A stretch of 64,000 nucleotides of DNA, taken from the NCBI RefSeq assembly GCF_016802725.1, contig NC_052665.1, positions 15,010,501 through 15,074,500 on the forward strand, written 5' to 3'. The notes beneath the pieces were generated by a model that was given only the letters and a program-made list of their open reading frames with translations, had not been told where the DNA came from and did not search any database. The stretch comes from Solenopsis invicta. Lineage: Eukaryota > Arthropoda > Insecta > Hymenoptera > Formicidae. The translations under genes were made by a program, and so were the position numbers. Of the stretch, positions 23,303-34,353 are shown piece after piece (positions within the stretch are counted from its first letter, which is position 1; every line of letters starts with the position of its first letter).

Positions 23303-23835
23303 TTGCGCGCAAAATCTCGAGTCTCTAGGCTCTTTTGGACTTAACACATTGTGGACAAGCCGCAGTAAATTCGTACAGTTCCCGTGAACGTAGATAATCA
23401 AATAACGTTAACTGCAATTTACACACGTTCTTTTCTTACGTAATATGTTTTAACGGTACACGATCTTGTGTTCAAATGCTTATATAATTAAGCAGGGTGC
23501 TTATATACATCTCCTATGCTTTATCGTTACTTTTCTCAAGTACACCAGTCCATAATGTGTTAAGACACGTACGTAAGTATGTATACATAAGTATTTATGT
23601 AGTTAAGTATTTTTAGAATCTAAAATCTTGAGAATTCCGAGACGGGAAGAGCGCAGATAATATTACGTTTACAGCCAAAAGTACGTACAAATTCTTATAC
23701 CCTATTCGTTATTGTTTCAATATATCCGTATCAATTAACAAAACGAGCATCTAAAAAAGTTTTATAAAGGGATATAAAGATAAAAAGTTCGCGCACGTGA
23801 GCATACGTAATTTCGATATAAACGTGAAAGACGTT

Positions 23836-25051
23836 TTAAAAGTTACGAGCAGCCAGATGCAGTTCCGGCTGGATGATGAACACTTTTGAAACGCGGCCGC
23901 AGTTCGACTTGTCCTCCATCGCCAGGTAATTCCTCATCGGTATGAGCAGCTCGTCGTACGGGTCCGTCTTCAGCTGATACTCTTGCATGGCCCGGTACAC
24001 GGCTTTGAAGGGCGGCTGTTTCTGCGAGTGAAACGTGCCGCGGGAGCCGTGCAGGACCAAGGCGCCCTCTCTCTCCGCCTCTGCGCACACCGACATGTAC
24101 ATGCAATGGTCCGGCCGGTAGTTGTACCGACACGAGTACACGTACAGCTTCTCCGGGTGATAGTGGAAGATTATGTTGATGATATCCTGGTCGCCCCAGG
24201 TTATCTTCAGCTTGTACTCTTTGTGAATGGGAATCACATAGTCCGTCCAGCGGAACTCCCGCATTCTCGTTAGATTCATCAGCATCACTCCCGAGTTGAC
24301 GCCAAGTTTGCCGTAATATGGATGCTTGGCGAATCGATTATACCAACCGGTGTTGGGGTCCTCGTGCTCGGGGCTGAGAGCTGCCAGTTGGCTGGAGTTC
24401 ATTCTCTTGAACTCGTCCCAGATCTTCTCCGGAGGTGCCAGAAACAGGGTGTCGGTGTCCACGTAGAGCACCGCGTCCGTGTCGTTCAACACAGTCTGAA
24501 ACATAAATTTAGCTGTACGCTCTCACGGAAGAAAAGTTGCTAGTCCAAATTAAATTTGTCAAAACAGAAGTTCCGCTTACCGGTAGGAACAATCGCTGCG
24601 CCGCGCAGGGCTTGAACAACTTCTTCCACATGGCCACGTCGCTGCCATCCGGGAAGGTGATGGGTCGCACCAGGAAGTCGAACGTCTTATTAGATATGAG
24701 CCGCCACTCCGATAGCTTCTCATCGAAGGCCGGTATCAGATTCTGCTCCGCTAGTATTATAAATTGCAGCGGCCTGCTGGTGAAGACCAACGCCGACTTC
24801 AGCATGGTCAGGGCCTCGTGCAACCTGTCTCCGCACACCACTACACATATCGTCACCTCACTCGTCACGGATGTGCCCGCCGGGAACTTCCTCGAGAGCG
24901 CCAGGCGCTCCCTACTCGCGGACGGTTGGTCGTATTGCTTAAGGTTATAAGACACGGTAAGCAGTACTATCAGTGCAAAGATAGCGAGGATCAAAAGCAT
25001 CCTGTACAGGGTTCTCATCGTGCAGCGTCGTTGCGTCGCGACGCGTCGCAT
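23836..25051 (-). CDS. GXYLT1: Glucoside xylosyltransferase (GT8 family, shams-like)
   Basis: Two coding exons, 25051-24581 and 24495-23836, joined in phase 0 give 376 residues. A short basic N-terminus and one hydrophobic segment (about residues 18-36) make a type II Golgi/ER membrane protein. The luminal domain starts with VTICVVVCGDRLHEALTML and contains the DxD metal/UDP site in VLYVDTDTLFL (Asp170, Asp172), then GVNSGVMLMNLTRMREF, WGDQDIIN and LVLHGSRGTFH, all typical of the GXYLT branch of GT8. The family adds xylose to O-glucose on EGF repeats of Notch; in Drosophila shams limits Notch signalling this way. ATG 25051 starts the open frame; the ATG at residue 12 is an alternative that leaves the anchor intact. 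Confidence 0.93.
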
Positions 25052-25446
25052 CGCGCTTTACCTCAAGCCGAATGGAATTGCGACGCTGCGCGGCATCGGC
25101 AGTGACCTGACGGCATCTTGGACCTCTTCTGCTAGTCGACGATAATCGGCGACGTTGTTTGAAACACGGATTCCAAAAGTCACGTCGTCGATATTCGCGT
25201 AGCGCGTCTCAAGTAATGGCGAGCGCCATATTTACGATATAACCTCCGCGCCAAGTGTCATAAACACTTTAGGCAAAGAGGAACCTGAGGGTGCGCTCAC
25301 ATGGAATGCGGAATGGCGGAACTGCGGAACGTTTTTGATTGGTAGCGGCTTCATTCCGCCGATTCCGCCGTTTTCTTTGTCCGATTTCAGCGGAATAGCT
25401 TCGCAATAACGGTGCGAAGTCGTGTCGCGTTCAATCGTGTTTCGCA

Positions 25447-25765
25447 GCTTCTCCGTTGCCTCTTATTCAAAGTTTCCGACACGCGTGAGCACCAGGAGGG
25501 TTTCGAGACTTTCGAAAACGAAGGCTCGCGCGTTCGTACCAAGTATAAATCAAGACGAATCGTCGTGAGGAGAATCTTGAATCCTTCGTGTCGCGATCAG
25601 ACGACAATGATCGGTCGGGATGGCACAAAGTCGCGTCTTCTCCGTTGCTCCGTATCCTGTATCTCGAGTTTTCGATGGGCGTACCGGAGATGCCGAAAAC
25701 GAACCAAGTGTCGCGCGTTTGTGCCAAGTATGAATCGAGAGGAGGAGGATCTTGGATCTTCGAAA
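25447..25765. repeat. Diverged tandem duplication, period about 190 bp
   Basis: Blocks occurring in the same order in 25447-25590 and 25637-25765 include CTTCTCCGTTGC, an AAAACGAA-like word, GCGCGTT(C/T)GT(A/G)CCAAGTAT, and ATCTTG(A/G)ATC(C/T)TTCG. Both copies are GC-rich and lie in the presumed promoter area between GXYLT and a possible divergent transcript. Confidence 0.6.
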
Positions 25766-26512
25766 GCGGCGGCTGAGACTACGAGACGGAGCTGGACGGA
25801 GCGACCAGCGAATGGTGAGTCAATTTATTTGTACGAGTATCTACTGTTTATTTGCCCCCACATTTTAGTATTTGTGTCTCGTCCTGATTGCGCTCGCATA
25901 AATTGCGACTCAACAAATTGCGTATAAGCCGTTAGGATAGGAAAAATTTTAAGTTCGTATACGCGCGCTCGGCACTCATCCCTTCGCCAGGTGTGCCAAC
26001 AGACGCGATTGATGTGCTTTCCGAGGTATTGACCGACTGTATGTATGTACAACATTGGCATCGTAGTGTTTGTTCACGTTATAGAGATGGCGTATGGTGT
26101 CTCGAAAAATTATAGCAACTAAATGCTGCTAAATGCTAAATGGATATGGCTATTCTCGGGCTTTTTCTTTTCTTCCTTTCGATTTTCTCGTAAAATCTAT
26201 CCTATCCAAGTTTTTTTATGCGAACTTTTATTCTCCAGGATTGCGATTTTTTTTTGCAATTGTATACAAGAATATACAATTTTGCAATCTTCTGACACAA
26301 TCTTCGTTGATCAAATGTACTAATAATTTTAATTTTTTTAAAAGCTCGTAAATAACAATAAATAATTTATCAGATTTCATTGCTGCAATGGCAAATAAAT
26401 AACCGTGTTGCTATGTATCTGTATCTGTTTGTCTTTTTAAAGCAAGAGCGAAAATGTAAATCAAAATCGGTAACACATACACACTCACCAAACACAACGT
26501 TACATGTAACGT

Positions 26513-26612
26513 AAATGTTAGTTGTAATTTCCCACTCAACAATGTAACTGTTATATAACGAGTGTGTTATATAACAGTTACATTGTTGAGTAGGAAATTA
26601 CAACTAACATTT
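26513..26612. repeat. Near-perfect 47-bp-arm hairpin
   Basis: Arms 26513-26559 and 26566-26612 are reverse complements with one mismatch, around a 6-base loop (GAGTGT). Just left is GTTACATGTAACGT, another palindrome. This is a foldback element or MITE core with very little divergence between arms. Confidence 0.95.
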
Positions 26613-26789
26613 TTCATTTAATACTGATAAATTTAAAATTATATTAATAGTATTTAGAATAATTAACTTAATGTTATAATGCCAACGTATTTTATTATTG
26701 GGATATTATTTAAAAAATAAACCATTATTTTCGTCATTATATTTTTTCGGTACATAACGATAACAGATAACATGTTACAGGTTACAAAT

Positions 26790-28529
26790 TTAGCTATACT
26801 TCAAAGACACTAATTGCTTTTCTATACTACTAACAATTTTCCAGTCTACATCCTGATAAAATAGAGTATTGAAATCTGTGTGGCCCATCATCGTTTTTAA
26901 CGTCTTTTTTGCGTCATTCCTGAAGTTAAAGTATTCACCCTCATTATCTCTAATATTATAGCAAAAATTCTTAGGCCTAAGTTAATGAGATTTGAAATTT
27001 TGGATTTTTATAATTTGTAATACTTCACAACGACAAATAACTGAGCATTTTTATCAAGAAATAATAAATCTTTAAAAAACGTAATGTAAATAATTTATAA
27101 AAAAAGATCACAAGAAAAAGCTTTATGTAAGACGCTACTGTTAATGATATATTCTCGATGCGAATTAAAAGTACCTTGTTTCGTTATTACCATCGAGAAG
27201 GAATTTTGCACACATTGTGAATATCTTACGGCGGGCATCTTTGAGATTGGGATTGGACATTAAACATTCTACTCCAATAATGTTAATAATATTATAGAGC
27301 AATCGGCTAACGGCTGCTCTGATCAATGGATTCTTGTGGCTGTATAGATAGAAAAACAGTGTTCAAAATTACATTAAAATCTATAATTCATAAATAACAA
27401 AAATCAATTAATCGTAACAGTATATGGCAATTAATGTAATTCAGCGATGTTGACTGAATGACGAAATAAAGCCCCATTTGGTCACCTAGCACCATGTTCG
27501 CTGGTTAGTATCCGAATGCAAGTTGCTGGAGGCAAGTGCGACACCATGGAATCCAAAGCACGTTGAGCGTCATTCCGGATTCCCTTGTTTGTGTGCGTGC
27601 TCTTCAAAAGCAACGTGGACGCAAGTTCGTCAAATTCAGGTCTCTGCGTACATTGGACTGTCTTGTACAACTCCGTTGCTATCTGGCAAACCGTTCTAAC
27701 GACGTGCGGCCTCGTATTCCGAAGTAAACTGTAACACAATAATGTTTCATTGCAGCGAGCAAAGGTATAACAAAGAGATGATACAATGGAGATAGTCAAA
27801 TGACCTGCATAACGTTCGGTATATACGAGGCATATTGGAGTCCAGCAATTCCGGTTGAATCCTCGAAATGTGCATTAACTTTATTAGAGCCGATACATTG
27901 CTCTGCCATTGATCCTGCTTTAAATTCTGAATGGCGTGTTTCAGTGCTTCTTGCGGACTCGCAAAGTTTCTTTCCTCTGTTTTTATACAATCGCCTTCTA
28001 GCATGGATGTATAGTCTCCATAATTAGTCGCAGGATTAATATCCCTCAAAGGCTTGCTATATAAAGATATCATACATGTTTAAACATACATGAGCAATTA
28101 CTCAATGTTTATTATTTATATATATTTGAATATATTTGACTCGTGATTTGTTAATTTAGCTTAATTCATAAAATATTACGTCTCATAATAAAAGTTTAAT
28201 AAAATGCGCTAAGAAATTAAACATCCACGATGTACCTGTCGGATAACGTGAGAAAACGTAGGTCTCCCGAAGCTTCGGAATACGCCGCTTCGACAAATTG
28301 CGTTTTTGCAACTTGTGATGAATTTGCATTCTCATGCTGAATAGATAAGGAAATTGTTTCTGTCGCTGCGCATGTGACTGACTTACCTTTTTTAAAAACA
28401 GTTTTTATCAAGAAATAAATGCACTCGTAAAAAGATTTCACAATTAGCAAAATCGCAATTTCATAATTTCCTACCTGCACCTTTGCACATGGGACACGTG
28501 ACATACTTCTTGCATTCCGTATATGCCAT
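26790..28529 (-). CDS. Small TOG-domain protein related to TOGARAM/crescerin
   Basis: Exons 28056-27805, 27728-27486, 27339-27175 and 26919-26790 are secure: every junction is GT-AG in phase 2, ending at a TAA. They encode alpha-helical HEAT-like repeats of one TOG domain (DQWQSNVSALIKLMHI; VVRTVCQIATELYKTV; FDELASTLLLKSTHTNKGIR; NDAQRALDSMV; ARRKIFTMCAKFLLDGNNETR). TOG domains bind tubulin; this pattern is closest to the C-terminal TOG of TOGARAM1/2, ciliary microtubule proteins. Upstream, exon 28365-28236 (ending at phase 2) and a first exon 28529-28475 starting MAYTECKKYVTCPMCKGA are in frame and give 324 residues in total, far shorter than vertebrate TOGARAM. The 28365 acceptor has a poor pyrimidine tract; an alternative acceptor sits near 28334, so the 5' end is uncertain. 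Confidence 0.75.
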
Positions 28530-29368
28530 TGTATTATAAATTTATTGAATCGTGGCGAAATATAAATATATAGGGACTATATGTTACAGAAATTCGATTA
28601 CTTTAATGCTGCAGGAATTTGTCCGCCTCTAACGTCCATTTTAAACACGCAAGCATCGCTCACATAACTTTTCATAAAAGTATTACTTCGGTATTTAGAC
28701 AAGTTCAAGTCGATGCGTTTAACACGCATAAATTTGCATCAAATTTATATTTATTATATTCGCGCGCGACAATTGTGATAAAAATTTTAATAAGACAGAT
28801 CGACGGAAGTTAAGTTACGACGATGGCGATGACATTGCGAAAGATAACGACCGAATATATATGCAATGGACACTAAACTAAGAAAAACACTTTCGCATTT
28901 TCTTTGAAAATAATTTTCTTACGATATGAGAATATGTACATTATATATTATTTGTCTATTCATTGTATTAATTGTAGAATCATTTCTATAATAAAAAAGC
29001 GATAAAGCTATGAAACGTTGCACAGTCATATTTATCCTATATAATGAATAAGATAAATTGATTCTTCGATAAATCGCGAAGTAACAAAAGTTACTTCGCT
29101 TTGTCGTGAAAGCACTTTCCGTCGACTAGTTACGATTTTCTAGCCGACCAATTATGGTCCGGTTTGACGACATGTCGCATATGTCGTCTAAGCATTATAT
29201 AAATACACTTCTCAATTCAGTTATGGACGATTGAAGGCATATCCCACTTTATATCGCATAGTTCCATTTTAAGGAACTTCTATTTTGCAGTTTTATTTTG
29301 TCCCGCGCGAATAAATTTGACTATTCTTGCTTTTGAATGTCACCTAAAAAACGTATCAGTTCCGCGTA
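28530..29368. other. Intergenic region between the TOG gene and Keap1
   Basis: AT-rich, including the promoter of the TOG gene and the 3'UTR of Keap1. No coding exon seen. Confidence 0.4.
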
Positions 29369-32300
29369 TCACGATGGCGGTTTTTCAAGCGAGATATTAT
29401 AATCCAAATGATCACAATGTATAGGACACTGATAATATGACACCGCGCTAGCGTGGCCAGATCTTCCTGACGTCATAGGCACACCTTGAATCCATTGGTC
29501 CAGTGCCGGATCGTAAATTTCTACTATGTTTAAAAACGTCGTACCATCGTATCCTCCTAAAAAAAAAAATCGTATATTATCTTTCACAGTATGCCTTTCT
29601 TAATAAAAAAAAATAAAAAAAACTAGATTTGTTATTTCGACAAAGAATTATGTTTACCCATTGCATATAGTTTGCCGTCAAGAATGGTAACGCTAAGAGC
29701 ACTGCGAGCGATGGTAACGCTGCTCACATTTTCCCAGACGTCACGCTCCGTGTCGTACCTCTCTACCGAATTCAACTGCGATTTTCCATCGTATCCGCCT
29801 ATAACGTATATGTACTGGCTTAGACTGGCTACCCCAGCTCCCGAGCGACTGCACTTCATAGGCGATACCATCGTCCATTCGTCGTTCTCGGGATGATAAC
29901 ACTCTACTGAGCTGAGCCGGTCCTTGCCATCGAAGCCACCGATCGCGTACAACAATCTGTCAGGAACAATCGTTTATACCATAAATAGACTTAATATATT
30001 TTTGCCTAGTTTCTTTAATGAAAAAATATTTGAAAACAATATCTTAAAATATTTTAAATGTAAAAATTGTTATTTATACTTTCGAGGAACTCCAATGTTA
30101 AAGTACTACAATTTATATTAGTAACGTAATTAGCATACTTATGCCATAGCTAAATATGATTTGCTTTAAAATTTAAATTTAGCAGTCATCTATTTTCATA
30201 AGCAATTAACGTATTTGATTAATATTTTTATCGTGCAATGAGTGTAACAACGCTATGACAATTAGTACCTATTCACTACCGCTACTCCAACGCCTAATCT
30301 CTTGATATGCATGGGTTTTACACTGGTCCACGTATCTTGATCCGGGTCATAGCATTCGACACTATTATGGTATTCGACGCCCGCGCTGCCACCCACGGCA
30401 TATAATAGACCATCCATAACGGCGACTCCAACCCTGTTCCTCGGTACTGACATTGGGCTGCATGGTCGCCACTGATCAGTCATTGGATTATACCTATCTA
30501 CCCAGTCGCTGTCGTATCTGAGAAAAGTTACAATTTATTTAGTTGTATTTTAAAGTCTTAAATGGAATTAGCATTTGCATTTGCAATTACTTGTGCACAC
30601 AACAATGTCTCAAACATGATTTTTATACTGCTTGATAACGTTTGGTATATCACAGAATACATTTTCCAATTTTGAGCCTTTTTTGCTTAAATCTCCATGC
30701 AAAATTAGAACTTTTAAATGCTAAGTAAAAATTAATTTATTATCTGAGTTTTATTTATTTTATTTATGATTAGAAGAAAAATAAAAAATTACTCGAATAT
30801 CAAATTAAAAAAAAAACTTTCATAAAATAAATTAATAATAACATTAAAAGTAATCAAAAATAATTTTTTATCGTGTTCAAAATATTTTCTATTTATAAAA
30901 AATATAATAAGAAAATAAAATCCGCTGTAAATACAAAGAAAGTATCACGTTTAGATTTTGAAGAAAATTTCGTTAAAAGTATGTATCTAAATATTTAAAA
31001 CACAAGACATTAAAAAGTTAAAGATCTAGAAAATACACACATACACTTACATGACACTTTTTGAAACCAAAAATATTTTAAATGCAAAAATTGTTACAGC
31101 GCTTTAGTACTCGCAAAATAAAAACAAAATCAAAGACACAATCTTACAAAACAGAAAATCACTGATAAAATTCCTTCTTAAGGCAGGAAAAATTCCTTGA
31201 GAATTTGTGAATTTTTCCAGATATCTCGTATTATTATAGCTTTAAATCGTCAAATAGGATTGGCGTCCAAGTGCTAACCTGCTTCCTGGTGAATTGTGTC
31301 TGCCACCGACTGCGTAGAACATCCCTTTGAGGAACGCACCGCCCAGGCCGGATCTGGGGACAATGAGCTTGGCATGCTGCGTCCACGTCTTGTCGTCGGC
31401 GTTGTAGCCCTCCAGGACATCGAGCGAGTGTTTGAAAAAACCCCCGGCGATGTATATTACTCGTCGCGTATTAGGCGTACGCTCCTTCACGACCGGCTTC
31501 TTATGTAACGTCAAATCCTTGAAAATCTGCGCCAGATATTCACGACACGCCGGCACTTTCTTCAATACATCGCAGTTCTTCATCTGCTCCCGCAAAAAAT
31601 TCGGCGTGAGGTACTGGCAACGCACCGCGTGCAGGATGTGCTCCATTTTGGGCCGCCTTGCTTCTTCGTTATACTTGACCCACTTCAGAACAGCATTGTA
31701 AACCTCTCTCTCCTCCTGCACGTTCAACTCGTCCTTCCTGATGAGCGTTACCAGTTGAATGGCGGATAGCTGCAGGAACTCCTCCTCCTGACATATCTGG
31801 TTGAAGTGCTGAACAATGAATTGATTCGCCTTGTGGTACAAATCATGGCAGCCATGCTGCTCGGCGAAGTTGGCGATTCCAATTGCGTTTGTGGGATCGA
31901 GTTGCCTCTCCAGAAAGACACTGCACGCATCTATCACATTGCTGACCTGCATCCAGATACATTATCATATGTTAAATCATATCGACAGATGGATCAAACC
32001 TTGTATTATTCACTTGCAGATATATTTATCAAGATAATTGACTGAGTTCCACCAAACTTTACATCGTTACAACTGTTGTAAGACTTTAATATAATTGGCT
32101 TTTGCCTTTAGTTGCTTGGATCCAAATGTATAAATCAATTATATAAAAAAATCTGAAAAGCTTTTACTGTGCTAGACACAGCCATTCTTTCCTTTAAGGA
32201 CGCATTTCTTTCTTCTAAAAATCATTTACTTACTTGGAACATGGTAGCTGCTGACAGCAGTGAACACACGGTAATCTCAGTTACTCTTATTTGACCAGTA

Positions 32301-32850
32301 TACATGAAGTACATTAAGCGAGCCATCGTGCTTGGACAGACCCCTTGGAGCTTCACTCTTGTCATCTCGCACTCCTTCAATCCTCCAGTAAACATTGCCT
32401 GGAATTCAAAAACAAATCAACAATCGATTCACCCACCTCCATCCAATTTCGACGGCTTAATCTCCAAGCAAGATAAGCAAATGCGAGTTGGCATTAACGT
32501 GCGATGCGTATTCATTTATTCCACACAACTGTCGAGCTTATTAATACCTTAAAATAGGGACTAGCTGCTGCTAAAATAACTTTATGCGCGTGGAAGAGTT
32601 CGGAACCGACTTCCAGTATCACGTCAGTCAGCATATGATGGCTGCGCATCATAAACATCATCTTCATAGTCTCCTTCAGGTAGCTGGCCATGCAGAACGT
32701 CATGTCGCCGAGGTCACCCCGGTGCCGCTCCGTGTTGAGCATACCCTCCCAATCAGTCTCCTCTCCCGAGGCGGACGGAGCGTCGCCCCGGGACGACTGG
32801 GAGCCGCCCCGGGCCTCTTTCTTCCCCTGACAATCTTTCTCTCCATCCAT
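29369..32850 (-). CDS. Keap1: Keap1, BTB-BACK-kelch adaptor of Cullin-3 ligase
   Basis: Six coding exons (32850-32548, 32398-32234, 31946-31279, 30517-30269, 29956-29658, 29556-29369) give 623 residues, matching human KEAP1 (624). Order: acidic/Ser-rich N-terminus, BTB (about 55-160), BACK/IVR (about 160-310), six kelch repeats (about 320-600). Keap1 holds the Nrf2/Cnc factor for ubiquitination and releases it under electrophile stress. Keap1 identity rather than another KLHL: IGIANFAEQ, AVRCQYLTPNFL, PMSVPRNRVGV, NSVECYDPDQDTW, RSGAGV and TSGRSG, including the Arg and Ser residues that hold the Nrf2 ETGE motif. Sensor Cys273 and Cys288 equivalents are present (Cys266, Cys281). The Cys151 equivalent aligns with Thr144; Cys146 is two residues later. 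A splice acceptor at 32861-32863 shows a separate noncoding first exon. Confidence 0.95.
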
Positions 32851-33282
32851 TAAAGTAGAGCTGCAAGGTGAAAGCACGCGGGAATTGCGCCTTTAGATAT
32901 TTACATACGTTCGCGTCATGGCGCGCTGCGGTCCGTTTCCCTCTTCGCGGAACTCATTAATATCGCGCGAACTCTCGCCATTCCCCGTGGACGTTCCCTT
33001 TAGCTCCGTCGTTCCGCGACGCGCGTACCAGAAAAACCCCGAGGGCGAGAGCCGCGTGCAACAATAGCAGAGTAATCGTGTGAGGCGCGCTACGCATGTT
33101 GTCGCGGAAACGTCGCACGTGACCGCGTGAAATTTCCAGGAACGAAATACGTCGTGATCACCGTCATTGTCGTCACCGTCGTTGCCGTTGCCGTCGTTGT
33201 CATCGTCAGCGGAGAGACTACTCTGTCTTTCTTATCCGCGCGCGCGCGCGCAAGCGAACTACCGCAAACACATGGCACTTAC

Positions 33283-33900
33283 CCGGCCTGCCAGATCGCC
33301 AAGGCGACCTAGGTGCGTCGAGGAGTCACACTGGGCTCGAAGGCGAGACAGGAGAACGCGGAGGAGACAGACAGCAAGGCAGCGTGATCATGTTTCACGA
33401 TCGATCTCGCCGATGATACACGATGACGCAGGCATCCTCCACCTCCGGCTTCGGCCCTGCTCCGATAGATGCGGCGTCACCGAGCGAGCGAGCGTGAGAT
33501 CGTGCTCTCTCGCCCGCGCCCGCGCGCGCGCTCGTCACGCGTTCGTTTGTGTAGACCGGTTGCGGGCGACGAGTAAAACTTGCGTCGTGATATCACGCGA
33601 ACGGGCGATTTGCATACGCACGTGTTTCAACCGCCCCGGGCGGACGATCTCACGAGCACGAACTCGCGAACACCGAGTCCGCGTAGATTCAAGAGCGTGG
33701 GCGTGGGTGAAACTTTCTCTCAATAGCCGACAACCGCTACTGTCACCGCGGCGTCGTCCGCCGCATCGCCGCCGCCGGCGGCGCGAAGCGCGAGATCGCT
33801 TCGTCACGATTTGTACCGTAGATACGCCGGTGTACCTTTGTCCGCGCCGCTGATAGCGGCCCGGCTGGCTGGCTGGCTGGCTGCCTGGCTCGGCTAATAA
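33283..33900 (-). other. Keap1: Probable noncoding first exon and promoter of Keap1
   Basis: On the minus strand a strong donor (GG|GTAAGTGCC) ends at 33283, and the matching acceptor (CACCTTGCAG) lies at 32861, 10 bases before the Keap1 ATG. The implied intron is 422 bases. The exon lies in a very CpG-rich island with GC dinucleotide and CTGG runs. The start site is not visible; the upper limit given is only the island's rough extent. Confidence 0.5.
33863..33890. repeat. (GGCT)n short tandem repeat
   Basis: About six GGCT units with one change, beside CG-dinucleotide runs at about 33238-33250 and 33906-33919. Confidence 0.85.
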
Positions 33901-34353
33901 TCCAGCGCGCGCGCGCGCGACCCTGACGGTGACTCGGTAATAAATATCGCCGACGAATCGTCGAGATTCACGGGAGAGCGAGGTCGACGGCGCGGAGAAC
34001 GGTTGTTGCTTCCTTAGCGACGCGGATCGCGCCGGTTGTTCCTCGGGATGATTTTCAACGAACGCGGTGGAGGCTGGAGGTACGATTCCGCGAAATTAAA
34101 TGCCCCAATTCGTTTCGCGAAATCGGAGAAGGCGAGACGAGCGCGCGACAAAGCCCCTCCCCCCTCGATCCATAGATACATCTTGATCCCGAGATCTTTC
34201 TTACGAATTTCATTTAAATCTTAATTCTTCGTGTCAGCCTCGATTTACGATCTCACACAGACAACATACTTGCACGTGCCTAAATGATATCCTTCAAACG
34301 TCTTTTACATATATGTTGCTGTCTGGAAAGTAATCCAGAAGGTGTCGTTTAAA

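Larger units (their letters stand above)
13219..23835. other. Long gene-poor tract between GIPC and GXYLT
   Basis: About 10.6 kb with no recognised coding exon. It holds the missing upstream exon(s) of GIPC somewhere, two family A elements (17721-18226, 19827-20332), one family B element (16046-16544) with a 32-bp triplicate, a 13-bp triplicate (17552-17590), and CpG-rich promoter-like patches near 19.1-19.8 kb and 21.8-22.1 kb. The 3'UTR of GXYLT probably runs down from 23835. Several ORFs of 60-180 codons occur in the CpG-rich patches but show only Arg/Ser-rich low-complexity translation. Confidence 0.4.
25052..26789. other. Region between GXYLT start and the TOG gene
   Basis: It begins with the CpG-rich GXYLT promoter/5'UTR, followed by a diverged tandem duplication (25447-25765), a possible plus-strand first exon ending at 25814, and a near-perfect hairpin (26513-26612). 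No recognised coding exon. Confidence 0.4.

Noticed and set aside
25412..25927. 171-codon plus-strand ORF as a protein gene
   Set aside because: Built on a diverged tandem duplication in a promoter-like area and runs through a good splice donor at 25814; more likely a transcript leader.
33167..33853. 228-codon plus-strand ORF opposite the Keap1 promoter
   Set aside because: Arg-rich translation of CG dinucleotide repeats; the same interval fits the Keap1 noncoding exon and island better.
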